Of a stretch of DNA of 60,000 nucleotides, positions 51,050 to 60,000 are shown in pieces; the first letter of the stretch is position 1, and each line of letters starts with the position of its first letter. A model generated the notes under the pieces. It was not told the origin of the DNA, did no database searches, and was given only the letters and a program-made list of their open reading frames with translations. Source of the DNA: Liolophura sinensis (Eukaryota > Mollusca > Polyplacophora > Chitonida > Chitonidae); assembly GCF_032854445.1 (NCBI RefSeq), contig NC_088305.1:11519717-11579716 (forward strand), written 5' to 3'. The position numbers and the translations under genes were made by a program.

Positions 51050-54000
51050 ATGGTGAAGGTATGTACATTTGAAAATTGCATTATATCAAATAGGTTCAGT
51101 CTACGTGTAGCCTAAAGTAGGCCTACACATGTGTAAATGGAAACTGGAAACTGAAAGGTATAAAAAAGGTTAATGTTTTTATTTATTGTTGATAACATGT
51201 GTCTTTTGTGTGTAGCCTACTTCGTAATTGAATCACCTAGGTCAATTTATCGTCATAGTCTGTATATGTCCGGCCCCGATGGCTCAGTTGGCAGAGCGTC
51301 CGCTTCGGGGACTGTAGATCCAGGTCACACCTAAGACTTTAAAAGAGGAAGTTGTAACTTCCCCGCTTGTCGTTCAGCATGAAGGGGATAGTGCAATGAC
51401 TTGTTGACCCGTATCAGTTAAATGACTCCGATGGGGCGGTTTACTTACCTTCGGTAAGTCGTCTCAGTGAAGCAACACTAGATCAAAGAGCGGTGGAAAT
51501 CCGCCCTACAACAAGGAGGCACATTACATGCACTTTAAGGACTCCCTCGTCGTCATATGACTGTACTCAGTCATAAGTCCAAGTGCTCACCTTGACCTCA
51601 AATACTGGGGTCTGTCAGCAATCGCCGCCCGGTTTCCTGCCAGCATGATCCTGGTCGCCGCCGTATTAGTGAAATATGCTTCAGTGCGGCGTAAAACGTT
51701 TAAATGAAATAAATAATTAAATGCTTCTCCTTTTTTTTTCAGTTGACGTTTTCTGTCTGCGTTGCCGTGGTGGTAGTGTTTTTCTGCGCATGTCTTCATG
51801 CGTGCGCGGTCGATGTGTAAGTAAAACTTTCACTGCAAAACTGGCCTGGAATTTACACAAAATTGAATTTTATTGAAATTGCTTCAACTCTCCCATAAAG
51901 ACTTGTGCACCTTTCTAGAGGAGACAGTCTGATAAACAGCGAGCCTAGGGCCTTGAGCTCAAACGAACGAGGTAGGGCCTACCAATACCGGAATGCAAGG
52001 CTAGAGGGAGAATATAAAAACGAAAAAGAGTGGGAATGCTCTTCTTTTCTGTGCAATTCTTCTCATTTGATAATCATCACAGGTGCCTTCTGACTTTGTT
52101 TTCGCCACAACTCTGCATGTTTGTCCCCAAAACAAAAGGCGATTAGGTTAAAGCAGACGATAATTGTCGCTCGCTGGTTATCATCCCATATTAATTCATG
52201 GGGAGTTACGTCGTAAAACATGAATTCCACCGTGACGGTATCACAATCGGACGTGGTTTGTCTGCTTTAACTTTGCCCGTAGAAAACTTGTTTTGGTTCA
52301 GTTAGTTCTCCGTGGTTGTGCTGGAGGTAATTGTTAGGACTTTTCAACAAAATATGACAACCCTGGTATTTTCCCTTGATAGCGATATAGCGTGCTCCGA
52401 AATCGCCGTGAGGGAATCACACAAAATGGACACGGTTCGTTAACCGTTGCTCTGTTTCGGTAATAATGTGCGAATTTTGGATCCAGTTGTTTTGGTCATG
52501 GTTATGGTTGACTGTTGATGACTGTAGAGGGTAAAATGAAATATGTGATGATTATTAATGCGCTGATATTCAGGAAAAGAATCACAAGCTTTTCGTCACG
52601 GTATCACGAGTGCGATTTTTTCCGATTCGTCAGTCCACGGGAAAAAGGTCCGCGTTCCAAGACTGTAACTTCAAGAAAATAAATATTGTTAAAAAAGTAT
52701 GGGAAAATGAAATGAAACTGATATATAATATTAATTTGGAAAGATTGTCGCTTATGGGCGGTTTGTGGATTACGTTTAAATTAGAAACGTTCTCTACTGT
52801 ATATTGGTCATTGCACAAAATATATACAAAAAAATATACAAAACAAAATATAGTGACACCATGGGTTTCTGACAACTTTTTCCTACGATTTCCTTTGATA
52901 TATACATGTAAATGGCAAGGAAATCCTAAGAGCTCATTTTTAGACCATTCTCTGAGCAACACCTTCCTCAAAGGTGGCCGTTGGACGTTAGTATGCCAAT
53001 TGTCGTTTCATGTTCTTTAACTTTTAGCCGATTCCATATCTGACGATACCTGTATTTTTCCAGTATACCTAAAAAAGGTAGTTACTGATGAATTCATAAT
53101 TACTTTTATATGTGAACAGTCTTTTGTGAATCACAGGATACCTGTTATTCGGTCACGTTTTCTGTGATTCCGTCACGCTATTGTGACATCGGTCCTAAAA
53201 GTCTTTTATCTAGGATGTTGTCTTACATTGATATTTTTGAAAACACCCACTTTTTCTGACGGAATGACCAAATTCCATTTGAAGAGGAATGTCTAAGCTA
53301 CACACAAGTCATAAGGATATATTGTTATAAGCATATTTGAAACTGTTTCAGAGTATCAGTCAGGGTCAAGGCTGGGGATAAAATGCCTGACACAGGTTAT
53401 TTTCCTTTTTATAGCGTGCACTTGTTTAGATAGCATTAGATTTATCCAGAACCTCCAATGCTGGGCTAACCTAATTGATAATTGCCCATGGGGCAACTGT
53501 TTCACAGCGTCTGGCAGGGTCAAAGTCTGAGATAGCCGAAATTATTTGACCCTTTTGGTGACTCTTTCACAGCAGTTATTTTGTCTGGCAAATATGGCTT
53601 CGTTTTAATGCTGTATATGCGCTTTACATAGAAGTGTTTCTGACCTCCAATGTTTAAGTATCACATATTTTAGAAGTCGTTTAATGGGCGTCCCATGGGC
53701 TTCACGCAGCGAATTTCATTTCTGGATGTTTCAAGGCCTCGTTCGTTTGAGCGCTGAGCCTCCGACCTAAGAGTGATGCTAGAATGTATTCTCTTATTAT
53801 AGCATAATGCTGTGTCATATTCAACATAGTTCCATGTTAGTCTAATAGATTCTTTAGGTTGAATTTAATAGAATATGTGTGTTATATTTACCAGAAAATT
53901 CTCTTTCAATATCAGAATACATTCTAGCATAACTCAAATAGCAGACTTTACAATTAACAGAATAATTTTAAGTCCAGATCGAATAGGAAATAATACGTTT

Positions 54001-57000
54001 TCAGACAATAAATAAAATTTTAAAGCCCTAGACCTAGAAATAAACTTGAATGGATACAGTTGCCATAGAAACGGAATCTTTATTTGAGTATATTTTCGCT
54101 GCCAACGTAGAAAGCACGTGTATAAGAAGTCAAAAAAAAAAATATAATCACTAAGATTTAGAGCGGTATTTTAAACCGTCTGAGTTTCTGGTGTGTAAAT
54201 CCAAGTAGATGAAAAGAAAATGAAAAAAATATTTGTTTGAGTGCGGAACTAATGGTGAAGACATATATACACACGTATGTATAAAATTTGTACAAGCATG
54301 CTAATGTCTCTTCCTGCAGATGTGACTCCGCCCAGAATGCTACAGTGGATGAAACATTCATCACGTCAGAGAACATTCGGAGAGCTCTTACCCACTGTAA
54401 GTACACTTCAGCAGCTTACAAAAGTTTACTTTGTATGGTATTATCTGACCGTAAAGGGTCAGCGATTGCTCAGAGAATTTTAGCTCAGGTTCGCTGTGAC
54501 TGTCAAGCTCATGGCTGATGAGGTCGCGTGTCCGAGCCCAGTTGTCGCCACGGCGTTAAATCCTTTAAGGAGGGGGTTGACAGGTACGTCCTGGCGAACA
54601 GCGATTGTTTTACTCCGGCTTCCTTTACCCACCAACCTGACCATCCACTCCCACCCCACCCCTCTCAATCCATGTACATGTAGTTGAAAACTTCTGTACG
54701 ACGTTAAATACTGTTATAATAACCCAATAAATAAATATATAACTAAAACTGTTCATATGGAGTTTCCCCCGCTATCATGCACTATGTGTGCGGCATTGGT
54801 GACAATAAGAAGTTGATTGTTTTGTTTGTTTTGTTTCACTGGTGTTTTACTCAAGACTATTTCACAGCATTATAATGGGAGGAAACCCACGACCATCCGC
54901 AGGTTGCTGGAAGACCTTCGCACTTACGGAAAGGAAGCATTATAATGGGAGGAAACCCACGACCATCCGCAGGCTGCTAATATGAGGTTGACGACACACG
55001 TGTGGCCGATTGTGCAGTATAACAATTCATTGAAGACCGCTTGTCTTCCACCAGTACGGTGCGCACATCTATTCGTCACATGTAGATGAAATGTTCGTGA
55101 GTAACTATATCCAAGATATCCATGGGTTACCCCGGGTACCGTGATAAAAGAAAGTTCGGTCGATGTAGAGAATTTGTATGACAAAGTGAGTGAGATACTC
55201 TTTACCGCCCTCGTATAAGTGAAGTTTATGAAGTTAGATACTCTACCAGTTTCCTCCTTTCTGTCGTCGCATAGGCGAAGATTATGAAGTGAGACACTGC
55301 CGGTTTCCTCTTTACTGCCGTCGTATAGGTGAAGTTTATGAAGTGAGGTGCTCTACCGGTTTCCTCTTTACCGCCGTCTTATATAGGTGAAGTTTATTAA
55401 GTGAAATACTGTGCGGGTTTCCTCTGTATATCTCCGTCGCACAGGTGAAGTTAATAAAGTGAGATACGGTGCCGATTTCCTCTTTTCCGTCGTCGTATAG
55501 GTGAAACATTCTTGAAAAGGGCTTTAAAAACACCAAATAAAAGTAAGTATTTTCTCCTCTTCCTCCTGTAATAAAACAATTTAATGAAGGGGAAATATAT
55601 ATATTTAGAAATTTTTTGAATTGCTGCTAATAAAAATATTTTAGAATGAAATTGGTAAACTTTCTATAAGCGCTGTTTCCTATGCAGGGAGGCGATTCGT
55701 GAGGTTTTGGCCAATAACAGCATGGACTTCGACATTATACAGATCGCCTTAAATGACGCTATTGGAACTCAGAGGTAATGTATTCTGCTGTTTTAAATTA
55801 CAGTCTTTGATTGCCAGTATATTCTTGAGTACGGCGTAAAACATCAATCAAATAAATAAATAAATTGATTGCCCTTAAAACAGGTGCAAAAATTACAATT
55901 TTACAGTCAAATAAAGGTTATAAAAATGTTTGGTGTGAAACTTACATTTTTTCAGCCGAATGTATTATGATACATATATCATTCAAAGACAAAAACCTTC
56001 AAAAACACCTTTTCTATGTGACATATATGTCAAAGAGTAAAGCATTGAGAGCAGCAATGGCATGCAGCGATGTGACAGTTGGAAAAGCTCATACGTAACC
56101 CGTGAAATAAGATTTCTTGTCAATTTACCGCGTGTAGAGTTTTGTACTAACTGTTCATGTAAATGCTTAAATAGAAGCAAATTACACGCGCCCCAGCACC
56201 ATGGCTTAAACAGAATTAGGTAAAGAAAAACTCAGTGATGTCAGGCCAATGGAAATCCGGCAAAATAACCAACATGGTTACGAACGAAAATTTAGGTCCA
56301 TCACCCTGACAGTATTTTAGATCAAGCACAGTATGTAGGTCAGACACAGTATTGTGGGACAACCACAGTATTTTCAGTCAAAAACAGCATTTTCATCAAA
56401 CACAGTGGTTTAGGTCACACAGTATCGTAGATCAAACACAGTATTGTAGGTTAGAACAGTGCGTTAGGCCATACACAGTATTTTAGTCCAGTCCATAGCT
56501 GACACATGCACTGGTGCACCTGCGGGTTTGAGTCAGCTCGGGGGTTTGTCAGGTTTTTCGGCCGAATTAGGAAATGGTTTAGGCAAATTAAACTTTGTAT
56601 TATTTTTTTGAAGATTTCGTTTACATTCTTCATATCATTGGGAAAAGGCAGTGATGTTTTTTTTTTTAAATACAACCTATAAACAATTTGCTAACTTTCT
56701 CAACCAACAGCTGGATATAAAATTGTCTCGGAAATTGGTTTAAATTTGTTCATGCATCTGCAGACATGCGCATTTCCTATGTAGCAGGCGCCAGCAGCTG
56801 GTTCGCCAGGCTTTCCTGACATAGGTTACGCGAGTGCATTGATTTTCCTTACTACATGGATTAAAGTAGTGAATTTGTCAACCTCAGTCCCAGAAATATA
56901 TATCCCCTAACTTTCGTTTGGCACTATACCATACCACCACATGCACCTTGCACTTTACTCTACAGCATATAACAAAATCAACCTTGCATAAACCCATTTT

Positions 57001-57367
57001 TAGAGATGCCAAAATTCTGATATATTTTAACTAGGAAAAAGATTAAAGTGCAGAAATTTATAGTGCATCAACAACGTATTATATCTGTGTGGCAGTATTA
57101 TCCAATCATTGTGCATTCACTCTTCAGTTCCGAGACATATCTTGCGCCCAATTCCACCTACTGCGCATGCGTAACCTATAGCGCTTATTGTGTTCACGAT
57201 TTATTAATTTTGCTTTAAATTCTCCATTTCAGTGTTGCCCCATGTCTTCCATTTGCCCCAATGTTCCCTCCTCTACCCCCCGCGGCACTTTTCATCAAAA
57301 GGATTCTAAAAGGGTAAACGCATAGAATGCATATTTATATATATATATATATATGTTATTGTTATTG

Positions 57368-57437
<70 letters not shown>

Positions 57438-59179
57438 TATTATTATATTTATTATATATTATTTATTATTATATATTTCTTATATTTTCATATACAGCTG
57501 TTTGTCGTGTGTGTATATATATAACATTTTCATATATTTTCTTATATTTTCATATATATATCTGTTTGTCGTGTGCCTGACGAGGTGCACTGGGTTTGGT
57601 TTGGTGTGTATTTAACAGATGACACTGGGGCACTAAGGGATACAAGTTCAAACCTTGCTTTGGACAGGGAATTTGTAGATTGCCTTGCTTTCATTACTTG
57701 TGACGCCTTTGTGACAATAAGCGGTCGACGGCGCTCGTGGCTCATTTTGAGGTTAAGGTTGTCTTGCATCAGTAAGGAGTGCATATCTGTGAAAAAATGT
57801 TTCTTAGTAACTTGACAAAGGTCGGTGGTTTAAACCAGGTACTGGTTTCCCCTACCCATAAATACACAAATAAGTAAATAAGTTTGGATGTGCATGGGGG
57901 TTTCAGTGCCCGAGTTTATTAGCGTGTCAGCACGACGCAATGACTCAGAAGCCTGTCGCTAATGCGGTCACTGTGAGTTCAACTCCAGCTCACGTTGGCC
58001 TCTCGTCCGGTCGTACGCTCGCAACGACGTGCGGATGATCGTGGGTTTCTCCCGGGGCGTCTGTTTCCTCCCATGCAAGATATTGCCAGCCGCCGTCGTG
58101 TAAGTGAAATATTCTTGCATGAGTACGGTGTAAAACACCAACCAAATAAATAAATAAACAAACTGAATATGTCACGCAAATCCCTTGAAAACATGTGGAT
58201 TCTAGCTGTGTTTTTCTTCATTTACTTAGGCATATTGAAGATCTGCTAAACAAATTGCAATGCCCAATGGTGCCAGCGCGACTTTTGAAGATTGATGGTT
58301 TTTGGGTCGTTGGACGGGTTCCATTTGCTGTGTGTCCGTAAGTGGGTTACTATAATATACTATGATTAATATATAATTAATATATATTATGTCTGTACAT
58401 TATTTCTATTGTATATTTATCCGCAATGCTGTAGAACTCCTATTTCCTAGTGATGTTAATAGGAGATGCCATGATGCCACAACCTTCTGTAATCTCAGGT
58501 TAGAAATCATTTACAAGGACACGTGAATGACGAGATTTTATTAAAATTGAAATTTTAATAAATTACTGAGTTATTGCGCCTGATTAAATTCAGACCCAAA
58601 AAAAGCCTTATAGATGTAAATAGATATTCGCGTTAGTCGCACACATGCTAACCCATGCTGGTTGACCTGCACGAAGGTATGTAACCATAATACGAAGCGG
58701 TGACAGGATGGCCATCGCTTCGTGCGATTGTTCCATAGCCTCGGCGAATTCATGTCTTATCGCTTTGTGCCATTGTTGATGAATTACGATGAATCGATGA
58801 TGAAGTCAGTTTAAAACTGCATTCAAACGAAAATAGAAACCACTAAGGAACCATTTACACGTTGTTTCCATTTGTCTCGGTTGTTTAAAAATCGAACTGA
58901 TGAATTCAGCTTTCAACAAAATAACATTTTGTTAACATTTAGACATTTATTTTTTTTAAAAATGGCTTCTGAGGACCTCACTTCGGGTCAAACTGAATTT
59001 TTTCTGCCGATTGTTTCAGGCCCCATCGTTGCTGCACCGTGGACTGGCAGCTAGGAGAATGCCAGCCCGTAAAATACGTTTGGGTTTGCCTGATTTTGGT
59101 GGATATTAACCCTTGGGCTGCACCTGCAGTGAGAGCAGTATGGGTGCTTTTGCCCGTGGCATGCGGTTGTAGATGTTAA
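51050..59179 (+). CDS. Secreted cystine-knot-like protein, possibly Noggin/Trunk family, six exons
   Basis: Exons 51050-51058, 51743-51816, 54320-54400, 55688-55774, 58230-58337 and 59020-59179 join in frame to 172 residues plus TAA. Residues 1-25 form a signal peptide: hydrophobic core, then A-C-A before Val26. N-glycosylation sequons are at N34 and N64. The cysteine-rich C-terminal half shows C95, then FW at 108-109 (12 residues between, the spacing in Noggin), C119-x5-C125-C126, C135-Q-P-x-K-x-V, and C168-G-C-R-C172 as the very last residues. Noggin also ends in CxCxC at its C-terminus. Such proteins act extracellularly as BMP antagonists (Noggin) or receptor ligands (Trunk). It is shorter than Noggin and lacks one expected Cys. 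An IL-17-like fold is a less favoured alternative. The exon 3 donor (54401) is chosen to keep frame. Confidence 0.65.
51271..51575 (+). mobile_element. SINE family B, near full length
   Basis: Head GATGGCTCAGTTGGCAGAGC with good box A, small deletion after it, then the standard body up to GTCGTCATATGACTG. It is in intron 1 of the secreted-protein gene. Confidence 0.87.
51607..51720 (+). mobile_element. SINE family A, 3' part, next to a splice acceptor
   Basis: Body CCCGGTTTCCTGCCAGCATG to an AAATAAATAATTAAAT tail. The tail ends about 22 bases before the exon 2 acceptor (51742). Confidence 0.78.
52147..52272. mobile_element. Possible small TIR element
   Basis: GTTAAAGCAGAC at about 52148 and its exact reverse complement GTCTGCTTTAAC at about 52260 bound a 126-bp segment. 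Single copy seen, so this is tentative. Confidence 0.35.
53765..53982. mobile_element. MITE-2, diverged internal copy
   Basis: GAGTGATGCTAGAATGTATTC, TAATAGAATATGTGTGTTAT, and ACATTCTAGCATAACTCAAA followed by GCAGACTTTACAATTAACAG. The terminal repeats are missing or eroded. Confidence 0.7.
54475..54745 (+). mobile_element. Unassigned SINE-like element
   Basis: A tRNA-like head region (GCGTGTCCGAGCCCAG resembles box B) is followed by CTCCGGCTTCCTTTACCCAC, GTACGACGTTAAATACTG and an AATAAATAAATAT tail, shared in style with families A and B. Single copy here. Confidence 0.5.
54828..54980 (-). mobile_element. SINE family A, 3' part, with internal tandem duplication
   Basis: GCATTATAATGGGAGGAAAC followed by CCACGACCATCCGCAGG occurs twice, about 71 bp apart (54868 and 54939), inside one element. 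Confidence 0.78.
55020..55545 (+). repeat. SINE family C/A tail expanded into a ~62-bp tandem array
   Basis: A SINE C body (GAAGACCGCTTGTCTTCCAC at about 55024) is followed by about five units of 58-66 bp (55195-55505). Each has GTTTCCTC, CCGTCGTATAGGTGAAG and AAGTGAGATACT. The array ends in a normal SINE 3' end, GTGAAACATTCTTGAAAAGG and AACACCAAATAAAA. Units therefore derive from the SINE tail. Confidence 0.78.
55817..55864 (+). mobile_element. SINE family A tail fragment
   Basis: TATTCTTGAGTACGGCGTAA to AAATAAATAAATAAATT, about 40 bp after exon 4 of the secreted-protein gene. Confidence 0.75.
56300..56490. repeat. Degenerate ~22-bp minisatellite, ACACAGTATTGTAGGTCA
   Basis: Eight to nine diverged units of the type ACACAGTATTNTAGRTCA in intron 4 of the secreted-protein gene. 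Confidence 0.75.
57335..57433. repeat. (TA)n microsatellites
   Basis: Two TA runs (57335-57355 and 57369-57433) are separated by GTTATTGTTATTG. Confidence 0.95.
57590..57860 (+). mobile_element. SINE family C, best copy
   Basis: tRNA-like head with GATACAAGTTCAAACCTTGC (box B-like), GTGACAATAAGCGGTCGACG, GGAGTGCATATCTGTG and AAAGGTCGGTGGTTTAAACC. Serves as reference for the family in this window. Confidence 0.7.
57900..58159 (+). mobile_element. SINE family A, near full length
   Basis: Diverged head, box B-like GTGAGTTCAACTCCAGC, body and AAATAAATAAATAAAC tail. It ends about 70 bp before exon 5 of the secreted-protein gene. Confidence 0.83.
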
Positions 59180-59204
59180 CTTGATTCTACAGACAAGATA
59201 CAGA

Positions 59205-60000
59205 AACGCTGATGAATTACCATATTTACCGTACATAGCAAGTCTATTATACTTACGTTTATTTCCTTCATTTGACCGAACAATATCTATATGTGCCACA
59301 ATCGAATCCTTGTGTACTAATCTTGTTTCTTTCCCTGGCTTGTTCTTACCGTATTTACCATATTTGCGCAAGTATAATACATACACTTAGGTTTTTGTTT
59401 CCCTGACTTGACCGTTACGTATAGGGCCTATTTACGCAAGTCATACCATTACCTTTATTTTACCGACTTGTTCAAACTGCATGAAGTTACAACAACACTT
59501 ACGTTTATTTCCCTGACTTGTTCGTACCGGATTTATACGATAGTCTAATATGTGAGGTCATTTCCCTGACTTGTTCAGGCCGTATTTTCAATAATCTATT
59601 AATTACAAGATTCCCCTGACTTGTTCGTATACCGCATCGATACAATAGTTTAATATTTCAGTTTATTTAAATAACTTGTTTAGAGTGTATTTACGAGAAT
59701 CTAATACTTACGTTAACTGCCTTGAATTGTTCGTCCCACATCTGTACGAGAGCCAAATATTTGAGTTTTATTTGGCCAACTTGTTCGTAGCGCATCCGTA
59801 CAGGAGTCAAATACTTCATTTTTATTTCGCCGATTTGTTCGTACCGCATCTGGACACGAGTCAAATGCTTGAATTTTATTTAGCCGACTTGTTCATAGCG
59901 CATCTGTACGAAAGTCAAATACTTCAGTTTTATTTAGCCGACTTCTTCATACCGCATCTGTACACGAGTCAAATATTTGAGTTTATTCAACAACTCATTC
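59205..60000. repeat. 54-bp VNTR starting just after the secreted-protein gene, continuing past the window
   Basis: Units with GACTTGTTCGTACCGCATCT, GTACACGAGTCAAATA and TTTATTTAGCC recur at exactly 54 bp towards the right end (59724, 59778, 59832, 59886, 59940). On the left they are more diverged, with spacing of 50-69 bp. At least 12 units are visible. No poly(A) signal AATAAA was seen between the stop and the array. Confidence 0.92.

Noticed and set aside
52610-53020. 136-codon + strand frame within intron 2 of the secreted gene
   Set aside because: AT-rich composition, no recognisable motif, no splice context and an equally long frame on the other strand.
58230-59179. Calling the secreted cysteine-rich protein an IL-17 cytokine
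   Set aside because: There are IL-17-like features (RVP, CxPVxY, PVACxC), but the spacing before the first cysteine pair is wrong and the protein ends exactly at CxCxC as Noggin does. Kept as an alternative only.

Overview
The window is animal nuclear DNA, AT-rich and intron-rich. It carries many tRNA-derived SINEs, small TIR transposons and minisatellites. The dominant SINE families have a TAAATAAATAAA-type tail or a CACTCACTCA tail, a style I associate with lophotrochozoans (molluscs or brachiopods). I cannot name the species. Everything below comes from reading splice signals, reading-frame continuity and protein motifs by eye. No database search was run.

Region 1 (1-1735) is 5' flank with a 13-bp minisatellite. 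Region 2 (1736-27773, + strand) is one complete gene. It has 28 coding exons that join in frame (5,679 nt, 1,892 residues plus stop) and encode a HECW-type NEDD4-family E3 ubiquitin ligase: HECW_N, C2, long proline-rich linker, WW1, WW2 and C-terminal HECT with the catalytic Cys in a [12 protein letters not shown]-type motif. Region 3 (27774 to about 37025) has no further gene. It begins with a tandem array grown from the last codons of the ligase, and it may be a very long 3' UTR ending at a polyadenylation signal near 36998. Region 4 (37-50.9 kb) is intergenic: SINEs, MITEs, a decayed LINE 3' end, minisatellites and a diverged segmental duplication. Region 5 (51050-59179, + strand) is a six-exon gene for a small secreted cysteine-rich protein (172 residues). 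Its cysteine pattern and C-terminal CxCxC resemble the Noggin/Trunk cystine-knot family. A 54-bp VNTR starts just after its stop and runs out of the window.

The most unusual signal is in the HECW gene. Tandem repeats there are built from its own exon edges. A 55-bp array upstream of exon 3 repeats the splice acceptor plus the first ~32 coding bases, and the real exon edge is its last unit. A 59-bp array after the stop repeats the last ~60 coding bases. Exons 12 and 23 have smaller duplications of the same kind. The ligase and the cystine-knot gene show no direct functional link. Their closeness is only positional.
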